From NCBI RefSeq assembly GCF_902506425.1, contig NZ_LR732469.1, forward strand, positions 1,305,001 to 1,369,000: DNA of 64,000 nucleotides, given 5' to 3'. Positions 35,107 to 42,910 of the stretch are shown one piece after another (within the stretch, counting starts at the first letter, position 1; every line of letters begins with the position of its first letter). Source of the DNA: Novosphingobium sp. 9U (lineage in GTDB: Bacteria > Pseudomonadota > Alphaproteobacteria > Sphingomonadales > Sphingomonadaceae). The notes under the pieces were generated by a model that saw only the letters and a program-made list of their open reading frames with translations, was not told the DNA's origin and did not search any database. A program made the position numbers and the translations under genes.

Positions 35107-35149
35107 GAACGAGATAGCGAGGCGCTGGTTGTCTTCCGCCTTTGCCGCT

Positions 35150-35464
35150 TCAGACCGCGACTTCGATCGTATCGTCCACCACCCGCACCTCGAACGTGTC
35201 GATCGGCATCGAAGCCGGGGGGTTCATCGGCATACCCGTCTCCAGATCGAAGCGGGCGCCGTGGACCGGGCATGAGATCCAGCCGTTGCGCAGCCGGCCG
35301 CAGTCGAGCGCCTCGTAGGCATGGCTGCACAAGTTGCGCACGGCGAACACGCGATCCTTGGTGTTGCACAGCAGGATCTGGTTGCCGCCGGCCTCGACCA
35401 GCTTCTTGGCGCCGGCCGGCACTTCGTCGATCTTTGCCACGGCAACGAATGTCTTCTCGGTCAT
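35150..35464 (-). CDS. Rieske [2Fe-2S] ferredoxin
   Basis: A 104-residue Rieske protein. The cluster ligands are present as CSH (about residues 46-48) and CPVH (about 65-68), in NLCSHAYEAL and WISCPVHGARFDL. Such proteins pass electrons to ring-hydroxylating or steroid-type oxygenases, and the size equals the ferredoxin components of those systems. No oxygenase alpha subunit or reductase lies in the window. The ATG at 35464 gives the expected N terminus (MTEKTFVAVAKIDEV). Confidence 0.92.
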   Translation of the reverse strand: MTEKTFVAVAKIDEVPAGAKKLVEAGGNQILLCNTKDRVFAVRNLCSHAYEALDCGRLRNGWISCPVHGARFDLETGMPMNPPASMPIDTFEVRVVDDTIEVAV

Positions 35465-35601
35465 CGTCTCTTTCTGTCTCTTTACCTGCTCTTCCCATGC
35501 CGCAATCGCCGCGCCACGGCCAGCGCTACGGCATGAGTGTACCTGCGCGACGCACGCGCGATGCCTGCCGGGGCAGGCTCTCGCCGCCGCAAACCGCCCG
35601 C

Positions 35602-35617
35602 TGAACGCTTGTCCAGC
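35602..35617. promoter_or_regulatory. TGAACAC-type operator candidate between Rieske and acyl-CoA dehydrogenase pair 2
   Basis: TGAACGCTTGTCCAGC, in the divergent promoter region. It agrees with the 34877 site at 13 of 16 bases. Confidence 0.35.
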
Positions 35618-35651
35618 AGGGTTACTCTAGCTAACGCAAGCCGCAAGCTGT

Positions 35652-35667
35652 TCAACACGGCTGTTCA
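35652..35667. promoter_or_regulatory. TGAACAC-type palindrome upstream of acyl-CoA dehydrogenase pair 2
   Basis: TCAACACGGCTGTTCA is a near-palindrome of the form TNAACAC-N2-NTGTTCA and lies 14 bases before the ATG at 35682, where a bound repressor would block the leader. The 40052 site has the same form. Confidence 0.45.
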
Positions 35668-35681
35668 CTAGCGGGGATGCC

Positions 35682-36839
35682 ATGAACTTCGAATGGACGC
35701 AGGAGCAGGATGCATTTCGCCAGACCCTGCGCGATTTTTTGGCTGCCAACCTGCCCGATAACTGGGAGAAGTTTTCAGAGCATGGCCCCGCTTCGCCCGC
35801 GCTGACGGCCTTTGCGCGCGAGTTCTGCGCCAAGCTGGCGGACGTCGGCCTCCTCTTCCCGCACTGGCCGGTCGAGATGGGCGGCGAAGGTCTCGGCCCC
35901 TGGGAACAGCAGATCCTGGCCGAGGAGATGTGGATCGCCGGCGAGCCGCGGGGCGGCCAGTACATGAACGTCAACTGGATCGGCCCGACGCTGGTCAAGT
36001 ACGGCACGCAGGCGCAGCAGGACCGCTACCTGCAGCCGATCACCGAAGGCAAGTCGCTGTGGTGCCAAGGCTTCTCCGAGCCGGACGCGGGCTCCGACCT
36101 TGCTTCGCTGCGTACCCGCGCGACGCTCACGCCGAGTGAGTCCGGCGCCAACTACGTCATCAACGGCCAGAAGATCTGGACCTCCTACGCCGGCCTTGCC
36201 GACACCTGCTTCCTGCTCACCCGCACCAGCGACGATCGCAAGAAGGGCATCACCATCCTGCTGGTGCCGATGGACACGCCGGGCATCACCGTGCGGCAAA
36301 TCCCGTCGCTCATCGGCGAAGGTGACATCCACGAGGTGTTCTTCGATGACGTGACCGTGCCCGAGGGCGCCCGCTTCGGCGAAGAGGGCCAAGCATGGGA
36401 GATCATCGCCTACTCGCTGCGCAACGAGCGCCTCGGCATACCGCGCTTCACCCTGGCGCGCGCCGCGCTCGATCGCGCCGTGGCCATGCTCAAGGACGCG
36501 GGCGACTTCTCACGCGAGGCGGTGCGGATCGAAGCCGCGCGGTGCGCCAGCTTGTGCGAGGCGGCCGCGACCGCGAACTACGCCATCGTCCAGAAGCGCG
36601 TCGACGGCCTCGGCGTCGGGCCTGAATCAAGCTCCGCCCGCTTCGCCACCGTCATGTGCGAACGTGCTGTGTGCGAATTCGTGGTCGAGTTCGTGCCGGA
36701 GGCGCTTGCCGGCTCATCGCCCTATCTCAAGATGCACCACCAGCGCGGGATCGTCGCGGGCGTCGCCTCCGGCGCGGCGGAGATCCAGCTCAACATCATC
36801 GCGAGCGACGTGCTCGAACTGCCCAGGGAGCCGCGTTGA
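35682..36839 (+). CDS. acyl-CoA dehydrogenase, large (alpha-type) subunit
   Basis: A 385-residue acyl-CoA dehydrogenase. N-terminal helices (NFEWTQEQDAFRQTLRDFL), then LWCQGFSEPDAGSDLASL (about residues 126-143) and YVINGQKIWTSYAGLADT (about 160-177), the FAD and substrate segments. The C terminus AEIQLNIIASDVLELP lacks the YEG glutamate of MCAD, like the 33649 gene. The stop codon overlaps the next gene's start (TGATG). Parallel to pair 1, it implies two related heteromeric enzymes for one pathway or for two successive steps. Confidence 0.9.
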   Translation: MNFEWTQEQDAFRQTLRDFLAANLPDNWEKFSEHGPASPALTAFAREFCAKLADVGLLFPHWPVEMGGEGLGPWEQQILAEEMWIAGEPRGGQYMNVNWIGPTLVKYGTQAQQDRYLQPITEGKSLWCQGFSEPDAGSDLASLRTRATLTPSESGANYVINGQKIWTSYAGLADTCFLLTRTSDDRKKGITILLVPMDTPGITVRQIPSLIGEGDIHEVFFDDVTVPEGARFGEEGQAWEIIAYSLRNERLGIPRFTLARAALDRAVAMLKDAGDFSREAVRIEAARCASLCEAAATANYAIVQKRVDGLGVGPESSSARFATVMCERAVCEFVVEFVPEALAGSSPYLKMHHQRGIVAGVASGAAEIQLNIIASDVLELPREPR

Positions 36840-37756
36840 TGCAACTCTCGCTCAGCGAAGACCAGAGCCAAATCCTCGGGTTCCTGGATGGTCTCACCAA
36901 GCCTTATGCGTCCGTGCCGATGCACGACCACTCGCTGGCGCTGACCAGTGAATCGCTCGATGCGGAACTGGTCGAGGGCGCTTTCCTCGACGTCATGGCG
37001 GAGGAAGAGCTTGGGCCGGCAACCGCGGCCTTGGTGGTGGAGAAGCTGGCCCGCCTGCCGTTCGCCGTGGAAGCGGCCGCATCTGCCCTGGTACGCCCGC
37101 TCATCGATCCCGAACTGCCGCGGCCGCTTTGCCTGATCGAGGAAGGACAGCTGCGCAAACCCGTGCGCTTCCTGGCCGACGGAGCCACCGTCGTCGTCAT
37201 CGGACCGTCCAGCGTGCGTAGTTTCACGGCGAGCGCGGATCTGATCCGGGCGCCGCAGCAGGACACGCTCTACGCCTATCCGGTCGCCTTCCTCACGGGC
37301 TTGCCCACGACGCTGATTACCCACGATGTCGATGCGGCAGAGATTACCCGGGCGTGGCGCGTGGCGATCGCCGCCGAGGCCGCGGGCTTGCTGAGCGCGG
37401 CACTGCAAAGCGTGGTGACCTACGTGTCGGAACGTAAGCAGTTCGGCCGTCCGCTCGCGACCTTCCAGGCTATCCGCCATCGTCTGGCCGAGGACCAGGT
37501 CGTGACCAACGGCGTGTACTGGCTGGCGATCCGGGCGGCCGCGACGGGGTCGCATGCCGATGCGGCCCTGGCCGCGCTCCATGCGCAGGAAGCCGCCAAG
37601 CGGGTGACCTACGACTATCACCAATTTCTGGGCGGAATGGGCATGACGCTGGAGCATCCACTACACTTGTGGACGTACCGGCTGAAGCTGCTCACCGCCG
37701 AGCTCGGCGGCCGCGGGGCGAACGCGCTGGCCGCGGCGGATGCACTCTGGGGCTGA
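36839..37756 (+). CDS. acyl-CoA dehydrogenase, small (beta-type) subunit
   Basis: A 305-residue truncated acyl-CoA dehydrogenase homologue. The N-terminal and middle domains are short and degenerate; the C-terminal helical domain is kept (YVSERKQFGRPLATFQAIRHRLAEDQ, about residues 202-227, positions only; YDYHQFLGGMGMTLEHPLHLWTYRLK). ATG 36839 shares one base with the upstream stop, so the pair is coupled. It should associate with the 35682 product. Confidence 0.85.
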   Translation: MQLSLSEDQSQILGFLDGLTKPYASVPMHDHSLALTSESLDAELVEGAFLDVMAEEELGPATAALVVEKLARLPFAVEAAASALVRPLIDPELPRPLCLIEEGQLRKPVRFLADGATVVVIGPSSVRSFTASADLIRAPQQDTLYAYPVAFLTGLPTTLITHDVDAAEITRAWRVAIAAEAAGLLSAALQSVVTYVSERKQFGRPLATFQAIRHRLAEDQVVTNGVYWLAIRAAATGSHADAALAALHAQEAAKRVTYDYHQFLGGMGMTLEHPLHLWTYRLKLLTAELGGRGANALAAADALWG

Positions 37757-37896
37757 AGGCGGAGGGCAGCTGGCGGCTAGCAGCGGGCTCACGCGTCGAT
37801 GTCGGTGTGAATGTTGGCTACAGCGATGCTTACAGCTCGAGGGTTAGCGCTGTTCCCACACCGCTGACCAACACCGTCTATGCTAAGCCTATCTAA
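37757..37896 (+). pseudogene. fragment resembling an outer-membrane receptor domain
   Basis: In one frame about 46 codons read GSWRLAAGSRVDVGVNVGY ... VPTPLTNTVYAKPI then stop. This alternates like beta-barrel strands and recalls the middle of sphingomonad TonB-dependent receptors. There is no start codon of its own and no continuation, so it looks like a deletion scar. Identification is tentative. Confidence 0.35.
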
Positions 37897-37995
37897 GCAT
37901 CCCAGCTGCCGATGCATTCGATCCTGGTGCACTGACAATCAAAGGAGGACCCGCGCTACCGCGAGCCCTCCCTCAAGCTATAGCTCAAAAAGACT

Positions 37996-39018
37996 TCAGC
38001 CGATCGCGACGAGGCGCTTTGCCTCGGCGACGATCTCAGGAGGCTGCACAAGGAAGGCGTCCTCGAGCTTCTTGGCAAACGGCACCGAGCAGTACGGCGC
38101 ACCAAGGCGGCCCACAGGCGACTTGAGCTTGCCGAACAGAGACTCCTGAACCGTTGCCGCGATCTCTGCACCAGGACCGAAGTTGCGGCCGGCTTCGTGG
38201 ACCACCAGCAGGCGACCGGTCTTCTCCGCCGAAGCGAGGACGGTTTCCTTGTCCCACGGCGAAATCGTGCGCAGATCGACCACTTCAACCGAAACGCCCG
38301 CCTTGCCGAGTTCCTCGACCGCCTGCATCACGGTGAACATCATCTGCCCGTAGGAAACGATGGTCAGGTCAGTGCCGGGCATCACCACGTTGGCCTTGCC
38401 GATCGGGATCGGCCCCTGGTTGACCGGCGTGTCCATCGGCACGAACAGCGTCTTGCCGCTCTCGACGATGATGACCGGATCGGGATCCTGGATCGCCGAA
38501 AGGTAGAGCCCCTTGAAGTCTGCGGGTGTCCAGGGGATCACCACCTTGATGCCGGCGGTGTGGCAGAACCACGCCTCGTAGAAGTCGGCATGCTGGCCGG
38601 CGGTCTGGTTGCCCGCGCCGGTCAGGGTGCGGATCACCAGCGGTACCTGGCTCTGGCCGCCCGACATGAAGCGCAGCTTGGCTGCGTGGTTCACGATCAT
38701 GTCCATCGCCACGGTCGTGAAGTTCATCAGCATGATTTCGGCTACGGGCTTGTAGCCCGCCATCGCCGCGCCGATCGCCGCGCCCATGATCGCCTGCTCG
38801 GCGATCGGCGTGGACCGCACGCGCATGTCGCCGAACTTCGTCGAGAGGCCGCGCGTGACGCCGATGACACCGCCGCCCTCACGGTCGGCGATGTCCTCGC
38901 CGAGCACCAGGACCTTGGGATCGGCTTCCATCGCCTCCATCAGCGCGGCGTTGATGGCCTGCATGCCGTTCATCTTCACCGTTTCGACGGCGGGTGCTTC
39001 CAGAGTGTCGGTGCTCAT
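37996..39018 (-). CDS. 2-oxoacid dehydrogenase E1 component, beta subunit
   Basis: A 340-residue transketolase-like protein (pyrimidine-binding and C-terminal domains): MQAINAALMEAMEADPKVLVLGEDI (about residues 19-43, positions only, with the Glu that activates TPP), TPIAEQAIMGAAIGAAMAGYKPVAEIM (about 90-116) and GRLLVVHEAGRNFGPGAEIAATV. It pairs with the alpha subunit encoded upstream, whose stop overlaps this ATG (ATGA). Such E1 pairs belong to pyruvate, branched-chain or acetoin dehydrogenase complexes. E2 and E3 genes are absent here. Confidence 0.92.
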   Translation of the reverse strand: MSTDTLEAPAVETVKMNGMQAINAALMEAMEADPKVLVLGEDIADREGGGVIGVTRGLSTKFGDMRVRSTPIAEQAIMGAAIGAAMAGYKPVAEIMLMNFTTVAMDMIVNHAAKLRFMSGGQSQVPLVIRTLTGAGNQTAGQHADFYEAWFCHTAGIKVVIPWTPADFKGLYLSAIQDPDPVIIVESGKTLFVPMDTPVNQGPIPIGKANVVMPGTDLTIVSYGQMMFTVMQAVEELGKAGVSVEVVDLRTISPWDKETVLASAEKTGRLLVVHEAGRNFGPGAEIAATVQESLFGKLKSPVGRLGAPYCSVPFAKKLEDAFLVQPPEIVAEAKRLVAIG

Positions 39019-40013
39019 GCCGGAATCTCCTCGGCGAAGACGTCGCGACGCAGTTCGTCGTCCGACGGGTACTCACAAGCCATCGCGAACTCGATGGCGT
39101 CGTTGACCTCGGCCTCGATCTCGGCCGTCAGCTTGTCCAGTTCCTCGGCCGAGGCGACACCATCGTCGATCAGCTTCTGGCGGAAGCGTGGCAGCGGATC
39201 GGCCTCCATCGCAGCGGCTTTCTCTTCCTTGGTCATGTAACCGTCGGCGTCGCCGAAGACGTGGCCCATGAAGCGGAAGGTCTTGCATTCGAGCAAGGTC
39301 GGGCCCTGGCCCGCGCGGGCGCGCTCGATGGCAGCGTGAGCGTGGGCATAGACGTCGATCGGATCGTTGCCGTCGACGGTGTAGCCGGGCATGCCGTAAC
39401 CGATCGCGCGCTTGGAGATCAGGTCGACCGAAGTCCCGTTCTCATAGCGGGTGTGCTCGGCAAAGCCGTTGTTCTGGCAGACGAAGATCACCGGCAGCTT
39501 CCACACCGATGCCAGGTTCAGCGCCTCGTGGAAGGCACCGATGTTGCTGGCGCCATCACCAAAGTAGGCGACCGTGACCTGCTTGGTGCCATCCAGCAGC
39601 GCCGCCCAGCCAAAGCCATTGGCGATCGGCATCGACGAGCCGACGATCCCGGTGGTGACCATCACACCCGTCTCCGGGTGGGTCAGGTGCATCGGGCCGC
39701 CCTTGCCCTTGCACGTGCCGTCGACGCGGCCGCAGATCTCGGCCCAGAGCGGGCGCAGCGGCATGTTCTTGGCGACCATGTCGTGGATGCCGCGGTAGAT
39801 CGTGCAGATCTTGTCGTCATCGTTCAGCAGCGTGGAGATCGCCGAAGGAATGCACTCCTGCCCGCGTGCCGAGTAATACGGCGCGGTGATCCGGCCACGG
39901 CGGATCTGCGTGCGCGTGGCGTCGTCATTACGCTCGATACGGATCATCCGGCGATAGATGTCGAGCTGCGTGGCGGCATCGGGCGATGCCCTGTTGGTCA
40001 GCGTCTGGCTCAT
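39015..40013 (-). CDS. 2-oxoacid dehydrogenase E1 component, alpha subunit
   Basis: A 332-residue TPP-binding E1 subunit with the motif GDGASNIGAFHEALNLAS ... NNGFA (about residues 165-195), GKGGPMHLTHPE (about 118-129) and HEAL/TRYENG loop. It has no mitochondrial-type phosphorylation-loop features that would set it apart as pyruvate-specific; similarity of the whole is nearest to acetoin or generic 2-oxoacid E1. ATG 40013 follows GAGAGGGACC. A palindromic operator candidate lies 38 bases upstream. Confidence 0.92.
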   Translation of the reverse strand: MSQTLTNRASPDAATQLDIYRRMIRIERNDDATRTQIRRGRITAPYYSARGQECIPSAISTLLNDDDKICTIYRGIHDMVAKNMPLRPLWAEICGRVDGTCKGKGGPMHLTHPETGVMVTTGIVGSSMPIANGFGWAALLDGTKQVTVAYFGDGASNIGAFHEALNLASVWKLPVIFVCQNNGFAEHTRYENGTSVDLISKRAIGYGMPGYTVDGNDPIDVYAHAHAAIERARAGQGPTLLECKTFRFMGHVFGDADGYMTKEEKAAAMEADPLPRFRQKLIDDGVASAEELDKLTAEIEAEVNDAIEFAMACEYPSDDELRRDVFAEEIPA

Positions 40014-40051
40014 GGTCCCTCTCTCGATGGCCTCCGTCTCTAGAGCGGTGG

Positions 40052-40067
40052 TAAACACTCGTGTTCA
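40052..40067. promoter_or_regulatory. TGAACAC-type palindrome upstream of the E1 genes
   Basis: On the minus strand TGAACACGAGTGTTTA, symmetric at all but one base pair apart from the two-base centre, 38 bases before the E1 alpha ATG. This is the best-formed member of the shared motif. Confidence 0.55.
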
Positions 40068-40305
40068 TTAGCTGTAGCGCGTGACGCTGCAAGGGCAAGG
40101 GCGGCGGTTGCGCAGCCATCGCCGGTGCGGTTCGGTGGTCGGGGCGATTGTGCGGGCATAGCGCCCAGCGACACGAGGCAGATGGCGTTGAGGCAAGCAA
40201 GCGTGCCTCGCTGCATTGGGAGGCGAGCGCCTGGAGACCCGGCTCGGGTACGCATCGATTCGCATCAGCGCGATGACGCTCGACCATCGCTCCGGAAACG
40301 AGAAA

Positions 40306-40335
40306 CGCCGCATCTGCACGGGGGCAGATGCGGCG
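40306..40335 (-). terminator. terminator after the HU gene
   Basis: A perfect 12-bp stem (CGCCGCATCTGC / GCAGATGCGGCG) with a 6-base loop, followed on the minus strand by TTTCTCGTTT. Placed 67 bases after the HU stop codon. Confidence 0.75.
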
Positions 40336-40402
40336 CACTATCTCTATCATGGTCCTGTTCGTGGCGGGGGAGTGCCCGCGCCCTTCACTCAGACCGGCTC
40401 GA

Positions 40403-40675
40403 TCAGTTGACCGAGTCCTTCAGGCCCTTGCCGGCCTTAAACTTGGGCTGGCTCGAAGCCTTGATCTCCATGGCCTCGCCGGTGCGCGGATTGCGGCCGG
40501 TCGACGCCTTGCGCTTGGCAACCGAAAACGTGCCGAAACCGACCAGGCGCACTTCGTCGCCCTTCTTCAGAGCTTCGGAGATTGCGTCGAACACGCCTTC
40601 GACGGCCTTCACGGCGTCGTTGCGCGTCAAGCCGCTGGTGGTGGCGACAGCGCTGATGAGATCGTTCTTGTTCAT
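40403..40675 (-). CDS. hupB: DNA-binding protein HU
   Basis: A 90-residue nucleoid protein with the HU signature VGFGTFSVAKRKASTGRNPRTGE (about residues 45-67, positions only), including the intercalating-proline arm RNPRTG. It begins MNKNDLISAVATTSGL, the standard start. Monocistronic: own promoter candidate at 40754-40782 and hairpin terminator at 40306-40335. Confidence 0.96.
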   Translation of the reverse strand: MNKNDLISAVATTSGLTRNDAVKAVEGVFDAISEALKKGDEVRLVGFGTFSVAKRKASTGRNPRTGEAMEIKASSQPKFKAGKGLKDSVN

Positions 40676-40753
40676 TATGGGAACCCCCTAGCCTTTCAGT
40701 GGAAACCGCTCGTGGTGGTGAGAAACTTGGATTCGTCTTGCGAATGGGTCGGG

Positions 40754-40782
40754 AATTGAGCGTCTTTCCTGACCGGTGTCAA
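40754..40782 (-). promoter_or_regulatory. sigma-70-type promoter candidate for HU
   Basis: On the minus strand a perfect -35 TTGACA (40777-40782) is followed after 17 bases by TCAATT (40754-40759) as a weak -10. Start of transcription would give a leader of about 70 bases. Confidence 0.5.
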
Positions 40783-40944
40783 AGGCAAATGCCTCCCCAG
40801 ATTGGCGGTTTGGCGCGTTTTCTCGACGTTTTCGCGACGGATGGCGATTGTGCATCGCAGCGACGCGCCATCGCGACGCGGGAACATCCCACGCCGGCAT
40901 CGCAGCATTGCGGGCAGATGGAACTCGGTCGGAGACTCAAGTGA

Positions 40945-40974
40945 AAGGGGCCGGCACGCGAGTACCCGCCCCTT
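40945..40974 (-). terminator. terminator after rplS
   Basis: The stem AAGGGGC / GCCCCTT brackets a 16-base loop; on the minus strand TTTCACTTG follows. It lies 36 bases after the rplS stop codon and would end the ffh-to-rplS operon. Confidence 0.6.
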
Positions 40975-41010
40975 CCCTTGTCAGTCCAAACGCGCCGGCT
41001 TGAGGGTGCC

Positions 41011-41382
41011 TCAGGCTTCCTCGTTCCGGACGTCGCGACGCTCGGCGATGCGAGCGCGCTTACCGGTGCGGCCGCGCAGGTAATACAGCTTGGCGCGACG
41101 CACCACGCCCTTGCGGACGACGGTGATCGCGTCGAGGTTGGGCGAGTAGAGCGGGAACACGCGCTCCACGCCTTCGCCGAAGCTCATCTTGCGCACGGTG
41201 AAGTTGGAACCCATGCCGCGGTTCGAACGCGCGATGCACACGCCTTCGAAGTTCTGGACGCGGGTACGGGTGCCTTCGACGACCTTCACGCCGACGCGGA
41301 CGGTGTCGCCCGGACGGAACGTGGGGATCTCTTTCGCAGCCTTGGCGATTTCCTCGGCTTCAATCTGCTGAATCAGGTTCAC
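41011..41382 (-). CDS. rplS: 50S ribosomal protein L19
   Basis: A 123-residue ribosomal protein: [13 protein letters not shown] at the start, [18 protein letters not shown] (about residues 20-37), [16 protein letters not shown] (about 42-57) and [11 protein letters not shown]. The start codon is GTG at 41382, overlapping the trmD stop as GTGA, so translation is coupled to trmD. Confidence 0.97.
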   Translation of the reverse strand: MNLIQQIEAEEIAKAAKEIPTFRPGDTVRVGVKVVEGTRTRVQNFEGVCIARSNRGMGSNFTVRKMSFGEGVERVFPLYSPNLDAITVVRKGVVRRAKLYYLRGRTGKRARIAERRDVRNEEA

Positions 41383-42125
41383 TTGCCTGGTCCTTCGTCT
41401 GTTCGCTGCGCGCCAGAGGCAGACTGAACCCGAACGCCATTGTGACGCTCCCAAAGGTCCGGCCTGCGTGACCGTGTGTCGATCTCAGCCTGTTGCTTTC
41501 GCCAGGCCGCGATCTTCGCATGATCCCCCGATCGCAGCACTTGCGGGATCGTGCGCCCCTCCCATTCGACTGGTCGGGTATAGTGCGGGTATTCGAGCAG
41601 GCCGTCCTCGAACGACTCCTCGGCCCCGCTGGAAGGCGCGCCCATTACGCCGGGAAGCAGCCGAATGCAAGCATCCAGCAGCATCAGCGCCGCAGGTTCG
41701 CCGCCAGAAAGGACGATGTCGCCGACGGAGACCTCCTCCACTTGGCGCCCCTCGAAGATACGCTCATCGAAGCCCTCAAACCGGCCACACAGCACCGTGA
41801 CGCCCGGCCCTTGCGCCAGTTCCCGCACGCGTGCCTGCGTGATCGGCGTTCCGCGCGGCGTCATGGCGATGACGGGAGCCGCGGGGCTTAGCGAACGGGC
41901 GTGGTCGATGGCGGCCGCCAGCACGTCGGCCTTGAGCACCATACCGGCGCCCCCACCCGCGGGTGTGTCATCGACGGTGCGGTGCTTGTCGCTCGCGAAA
42001 TCACGAATGTGCACGGGGTTGAGCGACCACTTGCCCTCCGCCAGCGCCCTGCCCGCGAGCGAGAAGCCGAGCGGGCCGGGGAACATCTCGGGATAGAGCG
42101 TGAGGACGGTGGCTACGAAGGTCAT
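41379..42125 (-). CDS. trmD: tRNA (guanine37-N1)-methyltransferase
   Basis: Methylates G37 of tRNAs reading CNN codons, preventing +1 frameshifts. The 248-residue SPOUT enzyme shows [20 protein letters not shown] (about residues 8-27), [23 protein letters not shown] (about 42-64), the SAM-binding knot [13 protein letters not shown] ... [15 protein letters not shown] (about 110-145) and the C-terminal RRPDLWER. Its ATG is only 7 bases after the vapC stop codon, so its promoter supply is either the whole operon or the vapBC promoter. Confidence 0.96.
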   Translation of the reverse strand: MTFVATVLTLYPEMFPGPLGFSLAGRALAEGKWSLNPVHIRDFASDKHRTVDDTPAGGGAGMVLKADVLAAAIDHARSLSPAAPVIAMTPRGTPITQARVRELAQGPGVTVLCGRFEGFDERIFEGRQVEEVSVGDIVLSGGEPAALMLLDACIRLLPGVMGAPSSGAEESFEDGLLEYPHYTRPVEWEGRTIPQVLRSGDHAKIAAWRKQQAEIDTRSRRPDLWERHNGVRVQSASGAQRTDEGPGK

Positions 42126-42132
42126 GGCTTGC

Positions 42133-42516
42133 TCAGACGGTCCAATTCTCGACGAGCAGACCGGGCACGTCGGCGAAGTCGCTCTCGTTGTTGGTAACGA
42201 CGATCGCGCCGATACTCAGCGCGTGTGCAGCGAGCAACCGATCGAAGCGCGCGCGTTTGAACGGCAGGCGGGCGTAAGCACGGGCAGCCGCCTCGTCGAA
42301 AGGGAGAAGCGGAATTTGCGCCACGAACGCTTCTAGTATCTCAGGTGGAGGTGGCTTTCCGACGTACGTGCCATACGCCACTTCGGCATAGCTGATCACC
42401 GACATCGCGATCTCGCCCTCCTCACAGTCGGCGATGCGCGACACAAGACCATCATACCCGACGTCCATCGCGTACACGGCGGAATTGGCGTCGATCAGAT
42501 AGCGCGCATGGCTCAT
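42133..42516 (-). CDS. vapC: PIN-domain toxin VapC
   Basis: A 127-residue PIN-domain ribonuclease. The four acidic active-site residues can be read: D9 in YLIDAN, E45 in SYAEVAYG, D at about 94 in [13 protein letters not shown] and D at about 114 in NNESDFADV. VapC toxins cut tRNA or rRNA when free of antitoxin. ATG 42516 overlaps the vapB stop (ATGA). The odd point is the location inside the ribosomal operon, between rimM and trmD. Confidence 0.92.
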   Translation of the reverse strand: MSHARYLIDANSAVYAMDVGYDGLVSRIADCEEGEIAMSVISYAEVAYGTYVGKPPPPEILEAFVAQIPLLPFDEAAARAYARLPFKRARFDRLLAAHALSIGAIVVTNNESDFADVPGLLVENWTV

Positions 42517-42788
42517 CCGGGATCAGCGATCTGCTGCTTCTTTGCTGCGATCGTACTTGGGCGCTCTTCGAAGTCTTCGCGCGGTGCCAGGCGGATGCCC
42601 GGCGCCTTGCCCGCAAATCCGCTAACATCGATCTTGCGCTTAGCAGCCGGCTTCCTGCGCAAATGCAGTTCGCCATCAACTTGTTCGACGAGCCATTCGC
42701 AGTCAGGCTCAACGCCCAACGCCGCCGGAATACGGATCGCGACCGAATTCCCGGACTTGAAGCTTTTGGCGGTGTATTCCTGACCCAT
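42513..42788 (-). CDS. vapB: AbrB-type antitoxin VapB
   Basis: A 91-residue antitoxin with an N-terminal swapped-hairpin AbrB fold (KSFKSGNSVAIRIPAALG, about residues 8-25; CEWLVEQVDGELHLRRK) and a flexible C-terminal tail (LAPREDFEERPS) that should thread into VapC. ATG 42788 lies 10 bases after a palindromic operator at 42799-42819. Translation is coupled to vapC. Confidence 0.9.
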   Translation of the reverse strand: MGQEYTAKSFKSGNSVAIRIPAALGVEPDCEWLVEQVDGELHLRRKPAAKRKIDVSGFAGKAPGIRLAPREDFEERPSTIAAKKQQIADPG

Positions 42789-42798
42789 GCCGACCTCC

Positions 42799-42819
42799 GT
42801 ATATACAGCAAGTATATAC
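42799..42819. promoter_or_regulatory. vapBC operator (twin GTATATAC)
   Basis: GTATATAC-AGCAA-GTATATAC: two copies of a self-complementary octamer, 10 bases upstream of the vapB ATG. VapBC complexes bind such AT-rich palindromes to repress themselves, and the octamers can also serve as a -10 region. It contrasts with the GC-rich surroundings and shows that vapBC has its own promoter inside the operon. Confidence 0.75.
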
Positions 42820-42910
42820 ATCCACTGCCCGCGTGGCAACGTGTCTAGTGCAAGGTCGTCTGATCGCTATGGATCGATAGACCACATCGCACATCGGCCC
42901 TGATGACGGA

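Larger units (their letters stand above)
40014..40402. other. gene-free stretch between E1 alpha and HU
   Basis: No convincing gene. It contains the E1 promoter region with the palindrome at 40052-40067 and the HU terminator at 40306-40335. Confidence 0.6.
40676..41010. other. intergenic region HU-rplS
   Basis: 335 bases with no convincing gene. It holds the HU promoter candidate (40754-40782) and the rplS operon terminator (40945-40974). Confidence 0.6.

Noticed and set aside
35648..35667. LexA box at the acyl-CoA dehydrogenase promoter (two GTTC tetramers)
   Set aside because: The spacing is 9 bases, not 7, so it does not fit the LexA operator; it fits the TGAACAC-type palindrome better.
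37996..40013. Complete pyruvate dehydrogenase complex
   Set aside because: Only E1 alpha and beta are present; no E2 or E3 gene lies in the window.
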